Under the pieces are notes generated by a model. It searched no databases and was not told the DNA's origin. It saw nothing but the letters and a program-made list of their open reading frames with translations. A program made the position numbers and the translations under genes. From assembly GCA_963763095.1 (NCBI GenBank), contig CAVXNR010000011.1:62001-126000 (forward strand): 64,000 nucleotides of DNA, read 5' to 3'. Shown here in pieces: positions 37,101-46,921 of this stretch. Position 1 is the stretch's first letter. The number at the start of each line of letters is the position of its first letter. Source of the stretch: CAVUCH01 sp963763095 (GTDB lineage Bacteria > Acidobacteriota > Vicinamibacteria > Vicinamibacterales > JAENWD01).

Positions 37101-39201
37101 TCAGAGTCTCCAGGCGATGGGGAATCGGGGTCCGGCAGGTAAACGCAGTACGTGCCTGGTACGGATCGTGCGATCCAGGTGTTCACTCAGCGGGCCGTGG
37201 TGCTTTCGTATCCTGGCTACCGCGTGGCGCACCGCGCGTGTGACGGCACTTCTGGCGCGCTCTGGGGCGGAGCCGGCACGTCGGTTCCGACCTCCGAGTC
37301 CGACGGCTCGGGACAGCTCGCGCAGCAGGACCTCGCGTTCGACCTCCGCTTGCGCCGCACGAGCCGTGTCAGCACGCGCGTGCGCGTCCGCGAGGTCCTC
37401 ATCGATCTCGGCCAGCCGCCGCCGATATGCCGCCTTGGCCCGAGCGTCCAGCAGCTCGCCAGCATCGCCGTCGGCGGGAGATGCGGGTGGGCCGGCGTGG
37501 TCCGGTGCTCTCTCGAGCGCGACGAGATCCAGGACATGGAATTCGCGTCCGGGCTCGGCGAGCAGTCGTGACAAGTAGCGCAACCCCCTGGAATCGCGCA
37601 CGCTGGCCGCACGGCCCTCGAAGACCAGGGACCAGTAGTCACCCACTATACGGAACGCGTTGTCATCCAGCTGGCGCGGGTCGTCACGGTGGGCCGGGGC
37701 ATTGACGGCGATGGGCGTCAGGCCACCCGGCGGTGTGCGGGAGCTCGCCGAGGGCCGCCGCTGCTCGGGCCGCCTGAGACATTGCTCCGACGCGCTCGAA
37801 TGTTGTGCGCGCGGCCTGGAACTCGAGAACCGCCCGTTCCTGTCGGCCCTCGGCCCGCAGTGCGTGACCCAGTCCCATGCGTGCAAGGGCCGTCTCATAC
37901 GGAGCGCCGATGTCGCGCCATTGATCCGCCGCGGTTTCGAATTCGCGGCGGGCGTCGGCAGGATCCCCTTCGGCGAGTCGAACATGTCCCCGGGCGAGCG
38001 TCGCGCTGGCGGCCATCCCGCTGCTGTGAAAGATCGCCGCGATGCGCCCGAGCTCGTCGGCTGCCGACCGCGCGCACTCGATATCGCCGGCAGCTAGTGC
38101 GATCTCCACTTGCGCCTCCAGGAGCGGCGCGCGACGGAGCTTCGTATTCGGGGGCCATTCCTTCGACGGCACGGGCTCGGGATGCTCCAGAGCGTCGCGA
38201 ATGGATGCGGCCGCACGGTCGAAGTCCCCGTGAGCCAGATGTATCAACGCCAGCCCCGGCTGCGGATCCCACCCCGCGCGGTGAGCTGCCAGGAATGCCT
38301 CTTCTGCACCTGCGATATTGCCGCTGCGGAATCGAATGCGCCCAAGCTCGGTGAGCGGCCAGCCCAACTCCCGCCGCAGATAGGGGCGAAGCTCCTCGCA
38401 TGCCAGCAGCGCTTCCTGCTCGGCCTCCGCGCAGGATCCCCTCAGCCTGAGAATTTCAGCCCGGTGAACGCGACATCGTCCATGGAGGCTGCCGACCGGT
38501 TGCCCCTGGTGCCAGCGCTCCATTACGTCCGTCCACTGCTCGGCGAGGTCGTACTGCCCCAGCGCCTGTAGCGCGCAAACGAGCTCGCAATAGATCACGC
38601 CCGTCGACAACGGATCCACTTCGCCGGAGACCGTGGCCACCGCGGCTTCGTTCAGCAGTTCCAGGCCTTGTGTGACGTCGCCCTGAAGAATGAGGCTGCG
38701 AGCCTCGGCAACCCGCCCGAGGGCAGCGGCTGCCGGCTCGCGACCGATGCCCACATCCACAGCCTGGCGAGCCCACCGGCGGGAGCTGTCGAAGTCGCCT
38801 GACAGCAGTCGTTCGTAGCTGCGCACCACGGCGAGCCAGGCATGCACCGGCGTCTCGGCGTGTCCGTCCAACAGACGCTCGGCCTTCTTCAGCCACCCGC
38901 GAACGGGAGCCAGCAATGCTGTATCGAAGAGCAGGTGCATGGCCACGCGGACGGCCGCACCAGCCGCCGCCACACAGTCGCCCGCCTGGATGCTCCCGGT
39001 GTGGGCGCGCTCCCAGGCGTGGATGGTCGCATCGAGATGACCCGTGGCGTAGGCCGCGCCGGCGAGGAGCGGCAGATCGGCTCCTGTAAGCGGAGTGCTC
39101 GCGTCCGCCTCGATGAGCAGCTCGTAGGCGTGTTGCCAGTCTCCCCGGAGAGAGGCTGCGCGCGCCCGTTCGAGCGGAGTCGCTCCAGTAGCGTCCTGCA
39201 T
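37101..39201 (-). pseudogene. TPR-rich regulator, single frameshift
   Basis: A large helical-repeat protein. From the ATG at 39201 (GGATGAG upstream) about 490 residues are TPR-like helices, for example LPLLAGAAYATGHLDATIHA, GLELLNEAAVATVSGEVDPL and AYETALARMG-type units, ending at LGELPHTAG. An extra base near 37727 then shifts the frame; the continuation FRIVGDYWSLVFEGRAASVR, GLRYLSRLLAEPGREFHVLD and the end RFPIAWRL is a conserved C-terminal module seen after TPR or ATPase regions of LuxR/adenylate-cyclase-like regulators. Unlike those, there is no ATPase, cyclase or HTH at the N-terminus. Repaired length about 699 aa. Divergent from the hydrolase gene, with a palindrome between them. Confidence 0.7.
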
Positions 39202-39250
39202 CGCTCATCCATTGAGCAGCGGTGACCGGGGATCGCTGCCCGCACTGATC

Positions 39251-39289
39251 GTGACCACAGATGTTCCCATCTGTAACAGCCTTTGTCAC
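39251..39289. promoter_or_regulatory. Candidate operator between TPR regulator and hydrolase
   Basis: ACAGATG-TTCC-CATCTGT (39257-39274) is a perfect 7-bp inverted repeat, and it sits within wider arms GTGAC (39251-39255) and GTCAC (39285-39289). It is centred in the 144-base gap between divergent genes, the usual place for a shared operator. The protein that binds is unknown. Confidence 0.4.
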
Positions 39290-39345
39290 GCATCAGGAGA
39301 TGAACGACCCCCGGCCGCAACCGACCTTTCAGAGGAGGAAATGAC

Positions 39346-40198
39346 ATGCGAGGACAGACGATCCAGGTGCCGACAATGCAGCACGCACGCGTGAATGGCG
39401 TGACGCTCGAGTACCGACGTCGCGGGGCAGGGCGAGCCGGTGCTGCTCATCAGCCCGGTTGTGGCGGACGGCTTTCTGCCGCTCCTGGCGGAGCCGTCCC
39501 TGACGCGCCGGTATCAGCTGATTACGTACCACAAGCGCGGCTGGGCCGGCAGGACGCACACGCTTCGGCCGGTGAGTGTCGAAGAGCACGCAGCGGATGC
39601 GGCCGCACTCCTGGCGCATCTAGGTGTCCGTCGAGCCCATATCGTCGGTCATTCCAGCGGTGCCGCCGTGGCCGCCCAGCTCGCGCTGCTGCAGCCCGAG
39701 CTCGTTCAGACGGTGGCCTTGCTGGAACTCTCGCTTTTCTCGGTGCCAGGCGCCGCGATTCTCCTGCAGAAGGCCGGCCCGGCGTTCGACGCCTACGCCG
39801 CGGGCAATCCCGAAACGGCCTTGGCGTTGTTCATGAGCCTCGTGAGCGGCCTGGAATGGGAGGCATGCCGAACGATGCTGGACAGCCGTGTCCCCGGTTC
39901 GATTCCCGCCGCGGTCCGCGATGCCGACACGTTCTTCGGGATCGAGTTGCCGGCCCTCGGAGCGTGGACGTTTGGCGCCGCCGAGGCGGCACGAATACCA
40001 CACCCGGTGCTCTCGATGCTGGGCACCGAGACTGAGCCGCTGTGGGTCGAGATCGCGACGTTGCTCGGTTGCTGGCTCCCGCGCGTCGAAGAATGCACGA
40101 TTGAAGGCGCCGGACACCTCCTGCAGATTCAACGTCCCGAGGCCGTTGCGCAGGAGCTGGCCGGCTTCTTCGGTCGTCATGGCCTCGCCGCCGGTTAA
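39346..40198 (+). pseudogene. Alpha/beta hydrolase, single frameshift
   Basis: A serine hydrolase of the alpha/beta fold. The ATG at 39346 has AGAGGAGGAA upstream and reads HARVNGVTLEYRRRG; a run GGGG at 39424-39427 should be GGG, after which the frame reads QGEPVLLISPVVADGF and onward without interruption to 40198. Nucleophile elbow GHSSGAAVA, YHKRGWAGRT strand, and the catalytic His probably in EGAGHLLQIQRP. About 283 aa repaired. Substrate unknown (relatives include non-heme peroxidases and esterases). An internal GTG at 39440 could still yield a protein lacking the first strands, unlikely to fold. Possible homopolymer assembly error. Confidence 0.82.
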
Positions 40199-40319
40199 TT
40201 AATCGACTGTCGCACCAGGTCAAGTGTTTGACCGGCCAGCACGGGTATCTGCCGCTCTTTCTCGTCCGCGGCCGCGGGCATGCCGCGGGCATTTGACAGC
40301 ACCGGGCCACGCGCCCACG

Positions 40320-41963
40320 ATGGCCGAGATGCGACCGCTGCGTTTCGTTGCCGCGATCTTCCTCCTGCTCCCTTGCACGTTGTCTGGCCAGGCGCCGAGC
40401 ATCCTGCACATCAGGGTGCTCCTCGCCGACGCGGCGGGGGCGGCGACGCCGGTGCCGCGCTACCTGCTGCTCGTCAGCGACAATCCCGCAACCGCACCGC
40501 CGCGAGAGGTCGTGACCGGGACCGACGGCACCGCCCAGTTGAAGCTGCCGCCTGGCAACTACACCGTCGAGTCGGACCGGCCGTTCGTGTTTGCGGGCAA
40601 GCGCTACGAATGGACACAGACGATTGACGTGCCCGCAGGCCGTGACACTGTCCTGGAGCTCACGCTTGCCAACGCACAGGTCGTGACCGTTCCGTCCGGC
40701 ACAGCCGAACAGGAGGTCGATCCATCGGCTCTCCTCGCCGAATGGCAAGACAGCGTCATCGCCCTGTGGACTCCCACCACCCGCGCGACGGGATTCCTGG
40801 TGGATGTGAAAGGGCTCATCGCAACCAACCAGCGAGTAATTGGCGCGGTGACGACTCCGGTCGAGGTACAGATCACGCCGGCGATCAAGGTGGCCGCGCG
40901 GGTGCTGGCGGCCGATCCCGCGCGGGGCGTGGCCGTGCTCTGGGTCGATCCGGCGGTCGTCGGATCGCTGCGGCCCCTGCCGCTCGGGTGCGCGGACACC
41001 GCGAAGCCGCTCGTCGCGAAGGGACAGACGCTCGTCACGATCGGCGCTCCGCTGCGTCAGCCCAAAAGCGTGACGCCTGGAACCGTGAGCATCGTCGGGC
41101 GCGAATCGATCGTCGCCGACTTCATACTCGCACCCGATACGGAAGGCGGCCCCGTCTTCGCGGGTGACGGTGTGGTTGGAATCACCTCTATCGAGGACGA
41201 GCAGGAGAGCCGGATCGGCGATGCCCGGGTGGTCCGCACGGAAGCCGTATGCGGGGTCGTCGCGTCCGCAGAGAAGCAGATGGCGTCCGTCCCGCCGCCG
41301 AGCGCTGCGCGACTGCCGATCGAACCGATACGGCCATTCCCCGTGGAGGCGCTGGAGGAGGCGGCGCGACGGCCGGCGACGGGCTCGGCTCGTTACCAGG
41401 TGTCATCGTCCGACTTCGACATCGTGTTCATCACGCCCCCGATCGCGTTTGTGGAGGGGCGCAGATTGCAGGAGAGAGGCGACCATACCCGATCCATCAC
41501 CGCGGCCAATCTGAAGCAGGAGCTCGTGCGTCCGCTGACGGATTTTGGCAACTGGTCTGAGTACGTCGAGGACTTCCCCCCGGTGCTGCTGGTCCGTGCG
41601 ACCCCCCGGATGGTCCAGGGCTTCTGGACGATGGTGGGGCGCGGTGCCGCGCTGACACAGGGCATCTCGTTGCCGGCGATGAAGCATTTCAAAGCAGGAT
41701 TCTCGCGGATGCGTGCCTTCTGCGGCGGGACGGAGGTGATTCCCATTCATCCGTTCGTGATCGAACGGCAGCTCTCCGAGACCGACGCGATCCGTGAAGG
41801 GCTCTACGTCTTCGACCCCGGTGCACTCGGGCCGCGGTGCGGCAGCGTCAGGCTCGTGCTGTATTCCGACAAGGATCCAGAGAAGGAAGACGCGAAGGTG
41901 ATCGACGCGACAGTCATCCAGCAGGTCTGGCAGGACTTCGCGCCGTACAGGAGCGTGAATTAG
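40320..41963 (+). CDS. Secreted trypsin-fold protein lacking the catalytic triad
   Basis: A 547-residue exported protein. Signal peptide LRFVAAIFLLLPCTLSGQA, then a beta-sandwich-like region (HIRVLLADAAGAATPVPRYL, YTVESDRPFVFAGKRYEWTQ, probably carboxypeptidase-regulatory-like), then a trypsin-like domain about residues 140-310. Here GFLVDVKGLIATNQRVIGAV replaces the usual TNxHV (His to Arg), ADPARGVAVLWVD lacks the Asp of D-L-A-V-L (Gly instead), and DTEGGPVFAGDGVVGI replaces G-N-S-G-G-P (Ser to Glu). So it is probably a non-catalytic homologue that binds peptides or proteins. The C-terminal about 180 residues are unfamiliar. Start at ATG 40320 or 40329. Intact; followed by a hairpin. Confidence 0.75.
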   Translation: MAEMRPLRFVAAIFLLLPCTLSGQAPSILHIRVLLADAAGAATPVPRYLLLVSDNPATAPPREVVTGTDGTAQLKLPPGNYTVESDRPFVFAGKRYEWTQTIDVPAGRDTVLELTLANAQVVTVPSGTAEQEVDPSALLAEWQDSVIALWTPTTRATGFLVDVKGLIATNQRVIGAVTTPVEVQITPAIKVAARVLAADPARGVAVLWVDPAVVGSLRPLPLGCADTAKPLVAKGQTLVTIGAPLRQPKSVTPGTVSIVGRESIVADFILAPDTEGGPVFAGDGVVGITSIEDEQESRIGDARVVRTEAVCGVVASAEKQMASVPPPSAARLPIEPIRPFPVEALEEAARRPATGSARYQVSSSDFDIVFITPPIAFVEGRRLQERGDHTRSITAANLKQELVRPLTDFGNWSEYVEDFPPVLLVRATPRMVQGFWTMVGRGAALTQGISLPAMKHFKAGFSRMRAFCGGTEVIPIHPFVIERQLSETDAIREGLYVFDPGALGPRCGSVRLVLYSDKDPEKEDAKVIDATVIQQVWQDFAPYRSVN

Positions 41964-41993
41964 AACCTGCTACTCACTTTCGGGAGAATACGG

Positions 41994-42013
41994 CGGCCCG
42001 ATTCATCGGGCCG
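41994..42013 (+). terminator. Hairpin downstream of the trypsin-fold gene
   Basis: CGGCCCGA-TTCA-TCGGGCCG is a perfect 8-bp GC-rich stem with a 4-base loop starting 31 bases after the stop codon. There is no T-run, so factor-independent termination is possible but not certain. Confidence 0.45.
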
Positions 42014-42347
42014 TCGGATCGCACGTCCTCCATCATTTCGGTTCTGTTAGTCGTCTTGAGCGTGGAAGAGGGCACAAGGGAATTGCGGGTTTAGCCTCGA
42101 CGAAGCGCCGGTTCGCGACGGCCCACGACCTTGCGTGTGGCATCCGCGCAGTTCTGGCGCCTTGATCGGGGTCCACACACGGGGGGCGCAACAGGCGGAG
42201 GACGCGTCAGGATTAACGGGTGGGCAGGGCTTGGAGAAAGCGAACAGCCGGGGCCGCCGGGCATAGGGCGCTGCCGAATGACGGTTTTCCCAGCCAACCG
42301 CGGCAGCTCACGACCCGAGGTTGAAGGGCGGCTCCAGTCGCAGGCGC
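42014..42347. other. Region without a supported gene before the glycogen operon's 3' end
   Basis: A minus frame of 89 residues at 42091-42360 is open (SACDWSRPSTSGRELPRLAG) but overlaps the xfp stop and is Arg/Pro/Ser-rich; I could not justify it as a gene. A conserved non-coding element is possible. Confidence 0.4.
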
Positions 42348-44756
42348 TTAGTACGGCCACGTCCAGTTGACGATCTCCGGGCGGTCGGTGCCGTGCTCGT
42401 GCGCGTAGTTGAGGTTGTCGATGATCGCGTTCTTCATCTCCTCTTTCAGGTGTGCGGCCTTCGTACGCAGCTTCGGCACCCGATCGATGACGTCCATGAC
42501 GAGGTTGAAGCGAGACGTCTCGTTCAGCATCGCGAGCTCGAGCGGGGTGTTGATGTTCCCCTTTTCTTTGTAGCCCCGCACATGCATGTTCTCGTGCCCC
42601 TTGAAGCGGTACGAGAGCTTGTGGATCAGCCAGGGATAGCCATGGAAGTTGAAGATGATCGGCTTGTCGGTGGTGAACAGGCCGTCGAACTCGCGCTCGG
42701 TCGATCCGTGGGGATGCTCGGACGCCGGCTGCAGCCTGAACAGGTCCACCACGTTGACGAAGCGGAGCTTCAGATCAGGCGCCTGCTCCCGCAGGATCGC
42801 GGCTGCCGCCAGCGCCTCCATGGTCGCAACGTCGCCGCAGCATGCCAGCACTACATCCGGGTCCTCCCCCGCATCGGTGCTCGCCCGCGGCCAGATGCCG
42901 AGACCCTTGGTGCAGTGAGCGATCGCCTCGGGCACCGTCGTGAACTGCAGGTGCTTCTGTTTGTCGGCGACGATGACATTGATGTAGTCAGTGCTGCGCA
43001 GGCAATGGTCGGCAACCGACAGCAGCGTGTTCGCGTCGGGCGGCAAATACACGCGCGTGACTGACGGACCCTTGTTGGTCACCAGATCGATGAACCCCGG
43101 ATCCTGATGAGAGAACCCGTTGTGGTCCTGGCGCCAGACGGTGGATGACAGCAGGATGGTCTCGGATGCGACCGAAGCCCGCCACGGCACGTGGTTCTTG
43201 GAGATGTCCAGCCATTTGGCGTGCTGGTTGAACATCGAAACGATGACGTGCGCAAACGCCTCGTAGGTGTGAAAGAACCCGTGACGTCCCGTGAGCAGGT
43301 AGCCCTCGAGCCACCCGAGCAGCGTGTGCTCCGAGAGCATTTCCATGACCCGCCCATCGCGCGAGAGCTCACCGCCGTCGGCGTCCTCCGGCAGCATATC
43401 CGCCATCCAGGTCTTCTTGCTCGCTTCGTAGACCGCCTGCAGCCGATTGGACGCCGTCTCGTCAGGACCGAAGACGCGAAAGCTGTTCGGGTTGTTCTTC
43501 ATGACGTCGCGAAGGTACTCACCGAGAGGCTTGGTGTTCTCGTACATCGTCGTGCCTCGGGTGGGGACGTCGACGGCGTACTTGCGGAAGTCGGGCAGCT
43601 TGAGATCCTTGCGCAGCAGCCCGCCGTTGGCGTGCGGGTTGGCGCTCATGCGACGCTTCCCGGTCGGCGCCAAGGCTCGTAGCTCGGGCACGAGCCTGCC
43701 GCCCGCATCGAACAACTCCTCCGGCTTGTAGCTGCGCAGCCAGTCTTCGAGGAGCTTCAGATTCGCAGGATTGTCCCGCACGTCGGCGAACGGCACCTGA
43801 TGCGAGCGCCAGGACCCTTCGACCTTCCGTCCCTTGATCTCCTTCGGTCCGGTCCACCCCTTCGGAGAGCGCAGCACGATGACGGGCCACCGCGGACGGA
43901 CGGGTGTGTTCGACGCGCGCGCGGCCTTCTGTTGAGCACGAATCTCCCCGATGGCTCGCTCCAGCGTGGCAGCCATCTTCTGATGCATCAGAGCCGGATC
44001 GCTTCCTTCCACGAAATACGGCGTGTAGCCGTACCCGATGAACAGCGCTTCGAGCTCCTCGTGGCTGATGCGGGCAAGGACGGTGGGATTCGCGATCTTG
44101 TAGCCGTTGAGGTTCAGGATCGGCAGCACCGCGCCATCGCGGGCGGGATTCAGGAACTTGTTCGAATGCCACGCGGTGGCAAGCGGCCCGGTCTCCGCCT
44201 CGCCGTCTCCGACGACGCAGGCGACGATCAGATCGGGGTTGTCGAACGCCATGCCGTAGGCGTGCGAGAGACTGTAGCCAAGCTCGCCGCCTTCGTGGAT
44301 CGAGCCTGGCGTTTCCGGCGTGACGTGGCTGCCAATGTGGCCCGGGAAGGAGAACTGCTTGAAGAACTTCTGCATCCCTTCCGCGTCCTGGCTCTTGTCC
44401 GGATAGATTTCGGAGTACGTCCCTTCCAGGTATGCCGGCCCCAACACGCCCGGCGCCCCGTGGCCCGGTCCGGCCACGAAAATCACGTCCAGGTCCTGCT
44501 TGACGATCATTCGGTTCAGGTGGACCCACACGAAAGACAGCGCCGGGCTCGCGCCCCAGTGGCCGAGGAGCCGGTGCTTCACGTGCTCGGTCTTCAACCG
44601 CTCTCTCAGTAAGGGGTTCTCTTTCAGGTAGATCATGCCCACTGACAGGTAGTTGCATGCCCGCCAGAAGGCGTTCATCGATTCCAGTTCGTTCTTCGTC
44701 AGCGGCGTTTCCTCAGCGGTGATGACGTCTGGTTCCTTCGTTAGCAGCTTTGCCAC
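42348..44756 (-). CDS. xfp: Xylulose-5-phosphate/fructose-6-phosphate phosphoketolase
   Basis: Splits xylulose-5-P or fructose-6-P with phosphate into acetyl phosphate plus glyceraldehyde-3-P or erythrose-4-P, using thiamine diphosphate. 802 aa, full length and intact. Motifs: LLGHWGASPALSFVWVHLNR, AGPGHGAPG, the ThDP/Mg site GDGEAETGPLATAWHSNKFL, the FGPDETASNRL segment and EAFAHVIVSMFNQHAKWL. I start at the GTG at 44756, with GGGAGAACTACC just upstream; the frame is open 17 codons earlier. It lies 47 bases after glgX in the operon glgP-glgX-xfp, which suggests that glycogen carbon goes to acetyl phosphate. Confidence 0.96.
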   Translation of the reverse strand: MAKLLTKEPDVITAEETPLTKNELESMNAFWRACNYLSVGMIYLKENPLLRERLKTEHVKHRLLGHWGASPALSFVWVHLNRMIVKQDLDVIFVAGPGHGAPGVLGPAYLEGTYSEIYPDKSQDAEGMQKFFKQFSFPGHIGSHVTPETPGSIHEGGELGYSLSHAYGMAFDNPDLIVACVVGDGEAETGPLATAWHSNKFLNPARDGAVLPILNLNGYKIANPTVLARISHEELEALFIGYGYTPYFVEGSDPALMHQKMAATLERAIGEIRAQQKAARASNTPVRPRWPVIVLRSPKGWTGPKEIKGRKVEGSWRSHQVPFADVRDNPANLKLLEDWLRSYKPEELFDAGGRLVPELRALAPTGKRRMSANPHANGGLLRKDLKLPDFRKYAVDVPTRGTTMYENTKPLGEYLRDVMKNNPNSFRVFGPDETASNRLQAVYEASKKTWMADMLPEDADGGELSRDGRVMEMLSEHTLLGWLEGYLLTGRHGFFHTYEAFAHVIVSMFNQHAKWLDISKNHVPWRASVASETILLSSTVWRQDHNGFSHQDPGFIDLVTNKGPSVTRVYLPPDANTLLSVADHCLRSTDYINVIVADKQKHLQFTTVPEAIAHCTKGLGIWPRASTDAGEDPDVVLACCGDVATMEALAAAAILREQAPDLKLRFVNVVDLFRLQPASEHPHGSTEREFDGLFTTDKPIIFNFHGYPWLIHKLSYRFKGHENMHVRGYKEKGNINTPLELAMLNETSRFNLVMDVIDRVPKLRTKAAHLKEEMKNAIIDNLNYAHEHGTDRPEIVNWTWPY

Positions 44757-44803
44757 GGTAGTTCTCCCATGAGCCTGCCGGCGAGAGCATGAGCCCTCAT
44801 CGA

Positions 44804-46921
44804 TCATCCCGGTCGAACGCTTCCGGCGGTGCCCGGCAGCGCGAGCGCCAGGAGGACAACGGAGCGCGCCTGCGCCACATACGCTGTCGCTTCGACAGCG
44901 GGGGCGGTCTCCCAGGGAGCGATGTCATCGGGTGACGCCAGCGCCGTATCGATACAGCGCCGCCAGGGGTGCTGACTATCGGTGGGAACGGCTGGCAGCT
45001 GGAACGTCAGCGGTTCCCAATAGGCGTTGAGCATGACGTGGAGAAGAAAGCGCGCGCGCAGGCTCCGAAGCGTGAACGCCAGCGAGTGCGAGTGGTCGCT
45101 CCAGTCCGGGCGATTGAGCGCCACACCGTGCCACTCGATTGGCGCGCGGCGCAGGAGCTCGTTGAGGCTCATTCCCGCTTCCTTCACCACATCCCGGCGC
45201 TGGCGAAATGCGGTGAGCGCTTTGACAAACCGGTGGAGTTCGGCGTGCTGCTCGAAGAGGGTCCAGTCGAACCAGCTGATCGGGCCGTCCTGACAATAGG
45301 CGTTGTTGTTCCCCTGCTGGGTCTGGCGCACCTCGTCGCCCATCAGCAGCATCGGGGTGCCGGCTGCGAGCATCTCCACGGCGAAGAAGTTCTTGATTTG
45401 GCGAGTGCGCAGCGCCTCGATCGCCGGATCGTCCGTAGGTCCTTCCACGCCGCAGTTCCAGCTCTCGTTATCATTCGCGCCGTCTCGGTTGTCTTCGCAA
45501 TTGGCCTCGTTGTGCTTATGGTTGTACGACACCAGATCGTTGAGGGTGAAGCCGTCATGGCACGTGACGAAGTTGATGCTTTGCTCGGCCTCTCGTTCCT
45601 CATGCCCGAACATATCCGGGCTGCCGAGCAATCGTGCGGCAAGGGGAGAGACCGAGCGGGTGTCACCTTTCAGAAAACGACGCACGTCGTCGCGGAAGCG
45701 ACCGTTCCACTCCTGCCAGGTATCGCCCACGAAGGTGCCGACCTGATAGAGGCCGGCGGCGTCCCAGGCTTCGGCGATCAGCTTGGTGCCCGCCAATAGC
45801 GGATCCGACTCGATATCCCAGAGCACAGGCGGGTTTGGCAGCGGCCTTCCCGCGTCGTCGCGCGAGAGGATCGACGCGAGATCGAAGCGAAAGCCGTCGA
45901 CGTGCATCTCGGTCACCCAGTACCGCAGGCTGTCCTGAATCAGACGCCGTACGATGGGCTGGTTGGCATTCAGGGTGTTGCCGCACCCGGTATAGTCGGC
46001 GTACTGCGATTTGTTCTCCTGGAGGGTGTAATAGAACTCGTTGGCAAGGCCGCGATAGCACAACGTGGGCCCATCAGCGCCGTCCTCCGCCGTGTGGTTG
46101 AAGACGACGTCCAGGATGACTTCAAGTCCCGCACGATGGAGCGCTTTGACCATATCGCGAAATTCGTCAAGGACCCCGAGCGGTTCCTTCCGCGAGCTGA
46201 ACGCATGATGCGGCGCGAAGAAGGAGACGGGCTGGTACCCCCAGTAATTCACGCCTCGCGGCGCGTGCTGAGGGTCGAACTGAAACACCGGCAGCAGCTC
46301 GACCGCGGTGACCCCCAGGTCTTTGAGATAAGGAATCTTTTCGATCAGTCCGGCGTATGTCCCCCTCGTCGCGGGCCGGACGCCTGAGCTCTCGTGCTGC
46401 GTGAAGCCGCGCACGTGGAGTTCGTAGATGATGGTCTCGGCGAACGGCCGCCTGAGCGGCCGATCGCCTTCCCAGTCATAACGGCCGCGATCGGCGACGA
46501 CGCTCTTCATCGCCACGGCGGCGTTCCGGCCCGGCCCCATCGCAGCCAGGCGGTCGTAGTTGTCGGGAACCGCCATGGCGAGCCCGTATGGATCGAGAAG
46601 GACCTTCTCGGCATCGAACCGGAGTCCACGTTCCGGCGCGAGCGGTCCATGCGCGCGGTACGCGTAGACCTGGCCAGGCTTGAGGCCCGACACAAACGCA
46701 TGCCAGTAGTGATACGTCCGGTGGCCGTTCGCTCCGAGCGGGATGATCCGGGCCGGCTCCGGGGCGGCGGCGTCATCGAACAACAGCAGCTCGATGAGCG
46801 TGGCGCTCTTTGAGAAGACGCTGAAGTTGACGCCGCCGGGAAGTATGGAGGCGCCCAACGGAGCGCTCGAACCTGTTGCGACAATCGGTGTGCTCGCGGC
46901 TTCGACGATGGCTGGGGTCAT
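44804..46921 (-). CDS. glgX: Glycogen debranching enzyme (GH13)
   Basis: Hydrolyses alpha-1,6 branches of phosphorylase-limit dextrin in the cytoplasm. Order: an N-terminal CBM48-like beta domain (GASILPGGVNFSVFSKSATL, about 20-120), then the GH13 barrel with VILDVVFNHTAEDG, the nucleophile in HVDGFRFDLASIL, acid/base in LIAEAWDAAGLYQVG and third carboxylate in FVTCHDGFTLNDLVSYNHKH, then a C-terminal beta domain. 705 aa matches GlgX. It overlaps glgP by 4 bases (ATGA), so the two are co-translated, and its product pool is shared with the phosphorylase. Intact. Confidence 0.95.
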   Translation of the reverse strand: MTPAIVEAASTPIVATGSSAPLGASILPGGVNFSVFSKSATLIELLLFDDAAAPEPARIIPLGANGHRTYHYWHAFVSGLKPGQVYAYRAHGPLAPERGLRFDAEKVLLDPYGLAMAVPDNYDRLAAMGPGRNAAVAMKSVVADRGRYDWEGDRPLRRPFAETIIYELHVRGFTQHESSGVRPATRGTYAGLIEKIPYLKDLGVTAVELLPVFQFDPQHAPRGVNYWGYQPVSFFAPHHAFSSRKEPLGVLDEFRDMVKALHRAGLEVILDVVFNHTAEDGADGPTLCYRGLANEFYYTLQENKSQYADYTGCGNTLNANQPIVRRLIQDSLRYWVTEMHVDGFRFDLASILSRDDAGRPLPNPPVLWDIESDPLLAGTKLIAEAWDAAGLYQVGTFVGDTWQEWNGRFRDDVRRFLKGDTRSVSPLAARLLGSPDMFGHEEREAEQSINFVTCHDGFTLNDLVSYNHKHNEANCEDNRDGANDNESWNCGVEGPTDDPAIEALRTRQIKNFFAVEMLAAGTPMLLMGDEVRQTQQGNNNAYCQDGPISWFDWTLFEQHAELHRFVKALTAFRQRRDVVKEAGMSLNELLRRAPIEWHGVALNRPDWSDHSHSLAFTLRSLRARFLLHVMLNAYWEPLTFQLPAVPTDSQHPWRRCIDTALASPDDIAPWETAPAVEATAYVAQARSVVLLALALPGTAGSVRPG

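Noticed and set aside
42091..42360. 89-codon minus frame before the xfp stop
   Set aside because: It looks somewhat conserved in style, but it overlaps the xfp 3' end, is Pro/Arg/Ser-rich and has no ribosome binding site. I left it as unexplained intergenic DNA.
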